Shown in pieces: positions 6,240-12,234 of a DNA stretch of 30,163 nt. The position numbers and the translations under genes are program-made. The DNA comes from a virus. The notes beneath the pieces are model-generated. The model saw nothing but the letters and a program-made list of their open reading frames with translations, ran no database searches and was not told the origin of the DNA. How positions within the stretch are numbered: the stretch's first letter is position 1; each line of letters starts with the position of its first letter. Location: the IMG/VR virus record IMGVR_UViG_3300010370_000015, positions 1 to 30,163 of that record. One strand, 5' to 3'.

Positions 6240-6550
6240 GTTTGTATAGAATCGAGTTTGTCATAGATGGATTCCCTGGTTATTGGCAAGGAGTGGCAGA
6301 TAATAAACTACACGCAATAGAGAAATGTGGTGTTAAATATTCTCAAATCGTAAATATAGAAGTTATTATGGATTATTGGAAAGTTACTTACCTACAGAAT
6401 GGACTGTATGGTTACTGGATAGGAATGGCTTATGATCGTGATCATGCTATAAGCAAAGCAAATGTAAATGATTATGATTTAGTAAGTGCAGAATTATTTG
6501 ACGAAATAGAAACAAAAATTGATAAGCAATCAATTAAAAAATTAAATTAG
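6236..6550 (+). CDS. Protein with two internal GYW repeats
   Basis: The 104-residue product contains two copies of one unit: residues 4-30 (FPGYWQGVADNKLHAIEK at the end) and 48-74 (LYGYWIGMAYDRDHAISK at the end). Each runs beta-strand, beta-strand, helix, and they are offset by exactly 44 residues. Gly-Tyr-Trp, a following Gly, Ala, and His-Ala-Ile are conserved between copies. It looks like a duplicated small alpha/beta domain. I know no function for it. It is the last gene before the 6550-6623 structured gap. Confidence 0.75.
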   Translation: MSLYRIEFVIDGFPGYWQGVADNKLHAIEKCGVKYSQIVNIEVIMDYWKVTYLQNGLYGYWIGMAYDRDHAISKANVNDYDLVSAELFDEIETKIDKQSIKKLN

Positions 6551-6623
6551 CGTTCCTTTTAAACATACTCCCTCCTTTTGAAGTAGATGAACGCACTAAT
6601 TAAGGAGGGTAGTTAAATCTCCT
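6550..6623 (+). promoter_or_regulatory. Pseudoknot-capable intergenic segment before the lipoprotein gene
   Basis: Two inverted repeats interleave: GCGTTC (6550-6555) with GAACGC (6589-6594), and CCCTCCTT (6570-6577) with AAGGAGGG (6602-6609). That order is an H-type pseudoknot. AGGAG (6603-6607) can alternatively pair with CTCCT at 6619-6623, five bases before the ATG at 6628. No T-run follows, so this is not a simple terminator. Folding has not been tested. Confidence 0.55.
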
Positions 6624-6627
6624 AATC

Positions 6628-6882
6628 ATGAAAAGACTAATAATTTTAGCACTATTATTTGCTAGTTGTAATAAGCAAAGTGTACAGCCTTCCTCACAGG
6701 TAAAAGATTGCAATTGTGATAGAGTAGTGGAAAAGCATAAATTTAATATGGTAGGAAATCAGTCAGGGCAAGTAATTTATTTTGGTGATTACATTACTAT
6801 AAATGATTGTACAGGTATCCAAAAAAGTGGTGATTGGAATAGCACTAATGATCCAGAGCCAATAGTTGGACAATGTTATTAA
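6628..6882 (+). CDS. Small lipoprotein
   Basis: The 84-residue product has a classic lipoprotein signal: MKRLIILALLFASC, with Cys14 as the lipidation site. The mature part is Cys-containing and polar (KDCNCDRVVEKHKF, then VIYFGDYITINDCTGIQ), ending in GQCY. It should be exported and anchored in the inner or outer membrane. Phage lipoproteins expressed early often block superinfection by related phages; that role is inferred. It is preceded by the structured 6550-6623 segment and followed by a new promoter. Confidence 0.8.
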   Translation: MKRLIILALLFASCNKQSVQPSSQVKDCNCDRVVEKHKFNMVGNQSGQVIYFGDYITINDCTGIQKSGDWNSTNDPEPIVGQCY

Positions 6883-6887
6883 AATAG

Positions 6888-6916
6888 TTTGCATTTAAAA
6901 TAAATTATTATTTTTG
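6888..6916 (+). promoter_or_regulatory. Bacteroidota-type promoter for the replication operon
   Basis: TTTG at 6888-6891 is separated by 17 bases from TATTTTTG at 6909-6916, a good match to the TTTG / TAnnTTTG consensus. Transcription would start at about 6920, at the first hairpin of the leader described next. Confidence 0.8.
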
Positions 6917-6920
6917 TATC

Positions 6921-7025
6921 ATGTCGTGCAGGACATAGTTAAGAAGTTATTTAAAAGTCTAATGGTGAGTAGGGCTGCACCCCGAAAACTGTTAGGCTTT
7001 TGTCGTTTAAATAAGTGCAGTTATT
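6921..7025 (+). ncRNA. Structured 5' leader with kissing-loop potential
   Basis: Hairpin 1 is ATGTC (6921-6925) and GACAT (6932-6936), closing the 6-base loop GTGCAG. A 10-bp stem joins 6953-6962 to 6992-7001 with one G-U pair. Inside it, GGG (6972-6974) and CCC (6981-6983) enclose the loop CTGCAC, an exact complement of loop 1. A second GTGCAG at 7015-7020 lies five bases before the ATG at 7026 and can compete for CTGCAC. This looks like a regulatory leader, possibly translational control of the replication gene. I cannot match it to a named RNA family. Confidence 0.6.
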
Positions 7026-7688
7026 ATGGCAGAAAACAAGAAAGGATTTGTTTTATATGCAGATCAACGTAGCATAATAGATATGCTTTCAAATGAAAAG
7101 GCTGGAGAATTAATAAAACATATTTTTTCTTATGTCAATGATGAAAATCCAATTAATAATGATCCTCTAGTTTTATTAGCTTTTGAGCCTATTAAATTGC
7201 AATTAAAACGTGATTTAATTAAATGGGAAGATACACGTTCTAAACGTAGTAAAGCAGGTAAAATAAGTGCTGAAAAGAGGAGTAAACAAAATGAACACAT
7301 GTTAACACATGTTCAAAGTGTTGAACACAACTCAACAAATTCAACAGTAATAGTAAATGATACAGTAAATGTTACAGTAAAAGATATATATTCTTTTGAT
7401 GAGTTTTGGTCTACTTATGGTAAGTCAATTGATAAAAATAAATGCAAAGCTAAATTTGAAAAGTTATCTAACGAAGTAAAACTTAAAATAAAAGAGGTAT
7501 TACCTTTGTACGTTCAATCAACTCCAGATAAACAATTCCGTAAAAACCCACAAACATGGTTGAATGGTCAATGTTGGAATGACGAAGTAAAAACCATAAT
7601 GAAAGAAGAAACGGTTGAACAAATGAATGACCGAATGCTATACGAGAATGTAATGAAAAAAATAAACATGTACCATGCTAAAGACTAA
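7026..7688 (+). CDS. Replication initiation-like protein
   Basis: The 220-residue product begins KGFVLYADQRSIIDML and SNEKAGELIKHIFSYVND, a segment resembling the DUF6291-type N-terminus. A polar linker rich in Thr, Val and Asn follows (about 95-118). The C-terminal part has FDEFWSTYGK and FRKNPQTWLNGQCWND, the hallmark of phage replication organiser and helicase-loader proteins. It probably binds origin DNA and recruits the helicase encoded directly downstream, whose start it overlaps by 14 bases. It is the first gene behind the 6888 promoter and the structured leader, so its dosage is likely regulated. Confidence 0.75.
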   Translation: MAENKKGFVLYADQRSIIDMLSNEKAGELIKHIFSYVNDENPINNDPLVLLAFEPIKLQLKRDLIKWEDTRSKRSKAGKISAEKRSKQNEHMLTHVQSVEHNSTNSTVIVNDTVNVTVKDIYSFDEFWSTYGKSIDKNKCKAKFEKLSNEVKLKIKEVLPLYVQSTPDKQFRKNPQTWLNGQCWNDEVKTIMKEETVEQMNDRMLYENVMKKINMYHAKD

Positions 7689-8562
7689 AGGAAGCGATAT
7701 AGACTACCTACTAAACTATCATAGTGGTAAGATTAAGATGGGAGATGGAATAGGATGTCAAATAGATGACTATTTCAGACAGAAACGAGGTGAACTAAAT
7801 CTAATACTTGGACACGATAACGTTGGTAAGTCATACTGGATAAATTGGTTTTTCTTATGTCAAGCGATCATAAACAACCATAAAATCCTCATGTGGTCAG
7901 GTGAGAACAAAACGGGAACTATTTTAAGAGATATGGTACAAATGTACTGCGGTAGAAGTTTCAAAAGCTTAACAGTTAAAGAAATTAGAAACTACTCCAT
8001 GTACTTAGAACAGTATTTCGATTTTGTAGATAATTCAAAACTGTATAAACCAAATGAACTACTTAAATTATTTCAGGATTCAGATGCACAAATTTGCCTT
8101 ATTGATCCGTTTACAGGTTTAGATAGGGAAATGGGATACGAGAGTAACTATCGTTTCTTAAATCAAGCAAGACAGTTCGTAAATCAAACACAAAAGACAT
8201 TGTACATAAACACCCATCCAACATCGGAGAGTGGTAGAAACGGAAACTTATACACCGATGGCGAATGGAAAGGACATCTAAAGCCACCATTAAAGGATCA
8301 CGTAGAAGGTGGTAAGGCATTTTTAAATAGGATAGATAACATGCTAGTGATACATCGCCTTATCAAACATGAACACATGAAATTCATGACTATGGTAAAC
8401 GTAGAAAAAGTTAAAGACCAAGATACAGGTGGAAAGATCACAGGATTAAACAACCCTGTAATGTGTGAGTACAACTCTGGTTTAGGATTTAAAATTGAAT
8501 TTATAGATCCATTAGCTAAATTTAGACCGAAACCTGACACTTCTAATAATTTAATTTTTTGA
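7675..8562 (+). CDS. DnaB-like / RecA-fold replicative helicase ATPase
   Basis: The 295-residue protein is a RecA-fold ATPase: Walker A GHDNVGKS at 46-53, SGEN at 75-78 in the place of the catalytic acid of DnaB-like enzymes, Walker B ICLIDP ending at Asp144-Pro145, and a sensor-type INTHPTSE around His181. The late EGGKAFLNRIDNMLVIHR motif is typical of DnaB/Twinkle relatives. It lacks the N-terminal primase-interaction domain of full DnaB, so it resembles the single-domain ATPases of small phages. It probably unwinds phage DNA with the initiator encoded upstream. A RepA-like role is the main alternative. Confidence 0.8.
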   Translation: MLKTKGSDIDYLLNYHSGKIKMGDGIGCQIDDYFRQKRGELNLILGHDNVGKSYWINWFFLCQAIINNHKILMWSGENKTGTILRDMVQMYCGRSFKSLTVKEIRNYSMYLEQYFDFVDNSKLYKPNELLKLFQDSDAQICLIDPFTGLDREMGYESNYRFLNQARQFVNQTQKTLYINTHPTSESGRNGNLYTDGEWKGHLKPPLKDHVEGGKAFLNRIDNMLVIHRLIKHEHMKFMTMVNVEKVKDQDTGGKITGLNNPVMCEYNSGLGFKIEFIDPLAKFRPKPDTSNNLIF

Positions 8563-8564
8563 TT

Positions 8565-8861
8565 ATGGACATGGAACTATATACAATTCGAACACTATCT
8601 ACTTTAAACCTCATCTACTGGAAAGTAAAACTAAGCAGAGAGGATATAGAGAATAAGCATCCTAAACGAACGGACTTAATAAACTCCATGAAAGATACGG
8701 AGAAAGACCTGCTCGAAATAGTAGAAGCACTACAAGTGTTTAGTGATGAGGTTAGATTGTGCCATAAGCGAATGTTCGCACTTGAGAGCATGGCAACTAA
8801 ACTCACTCAGGAAGTAAAAGAAATAAAAGAACTAAACCAAAAACTAACCGAAGGACTATGA
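8565..8861 (+). CDS. Coiled-coil protein (98 aa)
   Basis: I chose the ATG at 8565 (MDMELYTIRTL); an in-frame TTG at 8559 would overlap the previous stop but is a weaker start. The product is almost entirely charged helix (DTEKDLLEIVEALQVF, TQEVKEIKELNQKLTE), a likely coiled coil. No catalytic motif is visible. It overlaps the NinG gene by 4 bases. Its place between helicase and NinG suggests replication or recombination, without further evidence. Confidence 0.75.
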   Translation: MDMELYTIRTLSTLNLIYWKVKLSREDIENKHPKRTDLINSMKDTEKDLLEIVEALQVFSDEVRLCHKRMFALESMATKLTQEVKEIKELNQKLTEGL

Positions 8862-9391
8862 AAGAAAGAAAGTGCAAAATATGTAGTGCCAACTTTAAAC
8901 CAGTTTACTCAACAACTCAAATGGTTTGCTCAGTCACTTGCAGCGTAGTATATAAAAATAAACTAAACGATAAAGCATGGGCGAAGAAAAAGAAAGACAT
9001 GAAAGAAAAACTCCTAACCGTTCAAGAGTTAATGAAAACGGCACAAATCGTCTTTAACAAATATATTCGTTTACGTGATACAGGAAGAAAATGTATAAGC
9101 TGCGGACAAGTGCCAAAGAAAGAAAACGCAGGACATTACTTTAGCGCAGGAACACATACAGCAGTTAGATACGATGAAAGGAACGTTCACCTGCAATGCG
9201 AACATTGTAACACTTATCTAAGTGGAAACCTAATTGAATATAGAAAAGGACTGCTAAGTAAAATTGGATATGATGACTATGCACTACTGGAAGCCAAAGC
9301 AAATGACACACGTAAATTCACCAAAGAAGAACTGTTTGAGATTATCAAAATCTACAAAGACAAAATAAATCAAATAAAAAATAAAAAATAA
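8858..9391 (+). CDS. ninG: NinG/Rap recombination protein
   Basis: The 177-residue protein shows the NinG layout: an N-terminal zinc ribbon (Cys6, Cys9, Cys24, Cys28), a basic linker, then CISCG (79-83), AGHYFSAGTHTAVRYDERN (91-109) and LQCEHCNTYLSGN (112-124), an HNH-like metal-binding region. In lambda this protein (Rap) is a Holliday-junction and D-loop endonuclease that stimulates Red recombination. The length suits the family, and it is encoded with an exonuclease, an ERF protein and an SSB-like protein. It is the last gene before a probable internal promoter. Confidence 0.9.
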   Translation: MKERKCKICSANFKPVYSTTQMVCSVTCSVVYKNKLNDKAWAKKKKDMKEKLLTVQELMKTAQIVFNKYIRLRDTGRKCISCGQVPKKENAGHYFSAGTHTAVRYDERNVHLQCEHCNTYLSGNLIEYRKGLLSKIGYDDYALLEAKANDTRKFTKEELFEIIKIYKDKINQIKNKK

Positions 9392-9402
9392 AATAAATTT
9401 AA

Positions 9403-9410
9403 TATATTTG
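9403..9410 (+). promoter_or_regulatory. -7 element TATATTTG four bases before an ATG
   Basis: TATATTTG matches the Bacteroidota -7 element and lies just after the ninG stop in an A/T-only stretch. The ATG follows after four bases, so a transcript from here would be nearly leaderless. I see no clear TTTG near -33. Confidence 0.5.
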
Positions 9411-9414
9411 TAGC

Positions 9415-9681
9415 ATGTTAAATAACGCAATCAAGGTAAGAGTAACCGATAAATTACGGAAAGAATTGGAGGATAAAGCATCTGAATTGAATATTCCCAT
9501 TGCTAGTTTAGTTCGTAAATGCATTTTAATAGCATTTAGAAGCGATTTAACGAACGATAATAGCAAAGATGATGCATTACACCACCAAAGCAAAAAGAAG
9601 TTGTTAGAGGGGAACTTTCATAATTGCGTTAAAGAGCGTGTAATAATAAGAATTGGAAAATTTAAAATCGTAAAATCATGA
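9415..9681 (+). CDS. Ribbon-helix-helix-like DNA-binding protein
   Basis: The 88-residue product starts NAIKVRVTDKLRKELEDKA followed by SELNIPIASLVRKCI. This matches a ribbon-helix-helix (Arc/CopG) fold: an N-terminal strand, helix, turn and second helix. The C-terminal part (KKKLLEGNFHNCVKERVIIRI) is basic and unfamiliar. Such proteins bind operators as dimers, often autoregulating. It is preceded by a -7 element and overlaps the ERF gene by 4 bases. A regulator of recombination or replication genes is the likely role. Confidence 0.65.
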   Translation: MLNNAIKVRVTDKLRKELEDKASELNIPIASLVRKCILIAFRSDLTNDNSKDDALHHQSKKKLLEGNFHNCVKERVIIRIGKFKIVKS

Positions 9682-10301
9682 GTAGAGTCAAACGTAAATT
9701 GGAAGAGTTGAGTGAAGAAATCGGAAATGAATTCCACCCAGCACCGTTCGGTGTTCCTTTGTATCAACAAAAGCATTGTATCTTTCAAAGTTTAGCAGCA
9801 TTTCAGTCTGAATGCCCTAATATCCACAAAACAACGCAAGGTTATGGATATAAGTTCGCAGATTTACCTACTATTTTAGGGATCATAAATCCGCTGTTAA
9901 GAAAGTATAACTTAGCAATAACACAACCTTTGGGTGGAACTACTGTAAAAACTATCCTATTTCATACTGAAACTGGAGAAACTATTGAAAGCGAAATAGA
10001 AATACCACAGGGAATACAGTTAAAAGGTCAAAACGATTTCCAAGTATTAGGATCGGCCATAACTTATTTAAGAAGATACTCCATCTCATCGCTATTGAAT
10101 ATAGTGGTGGATAACGATACGGATGTCGCAGGAGAGCAAGTTACTAAACTACCTAGTATAAAAGATGCTGATTTCGTTCGATTAGTTGGAGCCATAAACG
10201 CACAAAAGACAGATAAAGAAGGTAAGTTAATAGATTTAGCTTGGGCAAAAGCCAAATATAGCTTAACTGCTGAACAAATTAACACTATAGAGATGCTATG
10301 A
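9678..10301 (+). CDS. erf: ERF-family single-strand annealing protein
   Basis: The 207-residue protein has the ERF core: GYGYKFADLPTILGIINPLL, KYNLAITQPLGG, LFHTETGETIES, and QVLGSAITYLRRYSISSLL with the DNDTD acidic motif at its end. ERF proteins bind single-stranded DNA and anneal complementary strands during phage recombination and genome circularisation. The YqaJ-like exonuclease at 3518-4228 is the probable partner. The length is typical. The C-terminus (SIKDADFVRLVGAINAQ) resembles the flexible tail of annealers. Its stop overlaps the next start as ATGA. Confidence 0.9.
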   Translation: MSRVKRKLEELSEEIGNEFHPAPFGVPLYQQKHCIFQSLAAFQSECPNIHKTTQGYGYKFADLPTILGIINPLLRKYNLAITQPLGGTTVKTILFHTETGETIESEIEIPQGIQLKGQNDFQVLGSAITYLRRYSISSLLNIVVDNDTDVAGEQVTKLPSIKDADFVRLVGAINAQKTDKEGKLIDLAWAKAKYSLTAEQINTIEML

Positions 10302-10387
10302 GTACGGTGGAATGGGTGCTATATGGTTTATTTTTAATAGGATTGGTAGTAATATCTCATTGGATGTATGGAGAAGATGATGATTAG
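10298..10387 (+). CDS. Single-span membrane peptide (29 aa)
   Basis: The start is coupled to the ERF stop (ATGA). The 29-residue product (EWVLYGLFLIGLVVISHWMY, then GEDDD) is one hydrophobic helix with an acidic tail. It overlaps the lipoprotein gene that follows by 11 bases. The fused pair, membrane peptide then lipoprotein, resembles the gene arrangement of spanin pairs, though it is much smaller. Function unknown. Confidence 0.6.
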   Translation: MSTVEWVLYGLFLIGLVVISHWMYGEDDD

Positions 10388-10508
10388 CCTACTACTACTG
10401 GCAAGTTGCACAGCGTACCAACCTAAATTAAACGCTACCAACTACACTAAACAAATGAAAATAATTAAAAAACAGTCAATTAAAACAGCAAAAAAAGTAA
10501 GATTATGA
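10377..10508 (+). CDS. Small lipoprotein (43 aa)
   Basis: The product MMISLLLLASCTAYQPK has a lipobox with Cys11 (Cys10 if the second ATG is used). After it comes a basic segment (KQMKIIKKQSIKTAKKVR). It should be exported and lipid-anchored. Its start overlaps the membrane-peptide gene and its stop overlaps the SSB-like gene as ATGA. It could be an envelope-modifying or superinfection-exclusion peptide; the role is inferred only. Confidence 0.65.
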   Translation: MMISLLLLASCTAYQPKLNATNYTKQMKIIKKQSIKTAKKVRL

Positions 10509-10822
10509 AAATAGCAGGAAAAGTAATAGTAAAAGGAGAAAGAAAAAACGTTGGATCGAAGTACGTATTTCAGGACTTAGTAATTGAAACAGAGGATAAG
10601 TATCCACAAAAGATATGTTTACAGGCATCCAACGATAAAACAGAACTACTAACCAACCTAAATATAGGTGATGTTGTAGAAATTGATTTCTTTCTAAATG
10701 GTAGAGAGTGGCAAGGCAAGTACTACAATACGTTAAGTATTTGGAGCATTGCATTAAAATCACCAGCGGCCGTAACACCTACTCCAATAGTAGGAAATAA
10801 TGAATCAGATTTACCATTCTAA
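10505..10822 (+). CDS. ssb: DUF3127 / SSB-like single-strand DNA-binding protein
   Basis: The 105-residue product starts MKIAGKVIVKGERKN and continues with beta-strands and GREWQGKYYNTLSIW, the OB-fold pattern of the DUF3127 proteins common in Bacteroidota. It ends ESDLPF, an acidic tail with terminal Pro-Phe like the SSB tail that recruits partner proteins. It probably coats single-stranded DNA for replication and ERF-mediated annealing. It is shorter than bacterial SSB. The next gene starts at the last base of its stop (TAATG). Confidence 0.8.
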   Translation: MKIAGKVIVKGERKNVGSKYVFQDLVIETEDKYPQKICLQASNDKTELLTNLNIGDVVEIDFFLNGREWQGKYYNTLSIWSIALKSPAAVTPTPIVGNNESDLPF

Positions 10823-11037
10823 TGAGTATAGAAGAACTAGCAAATATTAATAAGCTATTTAAAGGAATTGTACTAGAGTATATTGAGAGCAAAGGTATAA
10901 CTATCAATAAGTTTGCCTATGCTACTCAAGTACAAGCTAATCAACTTTGGTGCTATCTAAATACGGATGACCAAAAGAAAGGCTTGCACACCTACACAAT
11001 GGAAAAAATAGCTAAGTACATCAAAGAAAATCCATAA
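10822..11037 (+). CDS. Small HTH-like regulator
   Basis: This 71-residue protein has a likely helix-turn-helix arrangement of the XRE/Cro type: KGITINKFAYATQVQANQL corresponds to scaffold, turn and recognition helix, followed by TYTMEKIAKYIKENP. It lies next to the sigma factor gene and may regulate the early-to-late switch. The assignment is moderate because XRE proteins of this size are poorly conserved. Confidence 0.55.
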   Translation: MSIEELANINKLFKGIVLEYIESKGITINKFAYATQVQANQLWCYLNTDDQKKGLHTYTMEKIAKYIKENP

Positions 11038-11042
11038 CTTTG
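11035..11042 (+). promoter_or_regulatory. -7 element TAACTTTG four bases before the sigma factor ATG
   Basis: TAACTTTG matches TAnnTTTG, and its TAA doubles as the stop codon of the HTH-like gene. The ATG at 11047 follows after four bases (AGTA), the same distance as at 9403-9415. I see no clear -33 TTTG at the expected spacing, so this is tentative. Confidence 0.45.
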
Positions 11043-11046
11043 AGTA

Positions 11047-11577
11047 ATGAATGCACTACTAAACGAACTTTCTAAGCATCACAAAGAATGGATTAAGATA
11101 GTGAGGTCTTTTGGTGAATCAAACTACACCGAAGACATAGTGCAAGAGATGTACATTCGCGCGGATAAATATATCAAACTAGAAAAGATAATGCCAGATG
11201 GAAAGCTAAACAAGTCATTCATCTGGCTTATGCTTAGAAACATATATTTAGATGCTGTAAAGAATAAAAACAGGGTAGAAAAAGTAAGCTTAACACAGTA
11301 CACTTTTGTAGCAGAACCAACAGAAACTATAAAGCACGAAAGCTATAAGAAATTATATGCAAAGATGAATGCAGAAATAGATAGTTGGCATTGGTATGAT
11401 AAGATGCTGTTTCAGTATTACAGAGATTCGGGAATGAGTTTGCGTCAATTGAGTGCAGCGACAAAAATAAGCACTCGTAGTATATTCTACACGATTAAAA
11501 TATGCAAGCAACGATTACTTGAGTCAGTAGGTGAAGATTACCAAGACTACATAAACCAAGACTTTGAATTAATATGA
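11047..11577 (+). CDS. Sigma-70-family (ECF-like) RNA polymerase sigma factor
   Basis: The 176-residue product fits a two-domain ECF sigma factor: region 2 near residues 27-75 (TEDIVQEMYIRADKYIKL, then SFIWLMLRNIYLDAVKNKNR) and region 4 near 114-160 (WYDKMLFQYYRDSGMSLRQL and SIFYTIKICKQRLLE), which contains the -35-binding helix-turn-helix. It would direct host RNA polymerase to phage promoters. It is at the end of the early region and just before the late genes, so it is a candidate late-gene activator. Weak similarity in both regions keeps this from certainty. Confidence 0.75.
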   Translation: MNALLNELSKHHKEWIKIVRSFGESNYTEDIVQEMYIRADKYIKLEKIMPDGKLNKSFIWLMLRNIYLDAVKNKNRVEKVSLTQYTFVAEPTETIKHESYKKLYAKMNAEIDSWHWYDKMLFQYYRDSGMSLRQLSAATKISTRSIFYTIKICKQRLLESVGEDYQDYINQDFELI

Positions 11578-11963
11578 CACAAAAAAGAAAAAGACGAACC
11601 AAAGCAGAAATACTTGCAGCTAAAAGCGAAGGCTTAGGAGATACACTAGAAAAGGTATTTGAAGCAACAGGAATTGCATCTGTGGTTAAATTCATTGCAG
11701 GAGATGACTGTGGATGTGCGGAAAGAAAAGACAAGCTAAATCAAATATTCCCCTATCATAAACCAAACTGCCTAGTAGAAGCAGAATACAACTACTTGTC
11801 GGACTTCTTTAATACCAATACTAACATGGTAACAGGAGAAACACAAAAAAGACTGCTAGAGATTTATAACCGAATCTTTAACCAGAAGAAACAACCTACT
11901 TCCTGTGGATCATGCCTAAGAGATGTAGTAAACCAATTAAAACGCGTACACAACACATACTAA
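11574..11963 (+). CDS. Conserved phage protein with CGC and CxxC motifs
   Basis: The 129-residue protein has a very basic start (KRKRRTKAEILAAK), then GLGDTLEKVFEATGI, DDCGCAERKDKLNQIFP and SCGSCLRDVV. The pattern recurs in Flavobacterium-type phages near the terminase genes. The cysteine pairs suggest a metal-binding or redox-sensitive site. It is coupled to the sigma factor gene by a 4-base overlap and to the next gene by TAATG. Function is unknown; a role in DNA packaging or transcription is possible. Confidence 0.75.
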   Translation: MTQKRKRRTKAEILAAKSEGLGDTLEKVFEATGIASVVKFIAGDDCGCAERKDKLNQIFPYHKPNCLVEAEYNYLSDFFNTNTNMVTGETQKRLLEIYNRIFNQKKQPTSCGSCLRDVVNQLKRVHNTY

Positions 11964-12079
11964 TGAAACTAGTTATTCTAATGTCAGCAATAGCCTTTTT
12001 AGGAATAATGTGCTACTCAATAGTAGAATTAGTAAAAGCTGTGAGAGATTCAGGAAATGATATAATTAACTTAGACTAA
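11963..12079 (+). CDS. Small membrane peptide (38 aa)
   Basis: The ATG shares an A with the preceding stop (TAATG). The product has an N-terminal hydrophobic segment (LVILMSAIAFLGIMCYSIV) and a polar C-terminal tail (KAVRDSGNDIINLD). It runs into the next gene by another TAATG. Function unknown. Possible roles include membrane modification or an anti-holin. Confidence 0.6.
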   Translation: MKLVILMSAIAFLGIMCYSIVELVKAVRDSGNDIINLD

Positions 12080-12234
12080 TGCCAATACCAGAACCAAAAC
12101 CCCAAGAAGAAAAAAAAGACTTTGTAATGAGATGTATGTCCGATCCTAAAATGGTAGAAGAATATGATCAAGAACAAAGACTAGCAATTTGTAGTAACCA
12201 ATATGAAGAGTTAAAAGATGGGAAGACCAAATAA
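12079..12234 (+). CDS. Small conserved protein near the terminase (51 aa)
   Basis: The product starts MPIPEPKPQEEKKDFVMRC, followed by MSDPKMVEEYDQEQRLAIC. This Pro-rich start, the MRCMSDPKMV motif and the QRLAIC helix match a short segment that recurs in phage head proteins, either free-standing or fused to larger proteins. The exact role is unknown. It overlaps the small terminase gene by 17 bases. Confidence 0.65.
   Translation: MPIPEPKPQEEKKDFVMRCMSDPKMVEEYDQEQRLAICSNQYEELKDGKTK

Noticed and set aside
8559-8564. TTG start for the coiled-coil protein
   Set aside because: An ATG six bases downstream gives nearly the same product with a better start codon.
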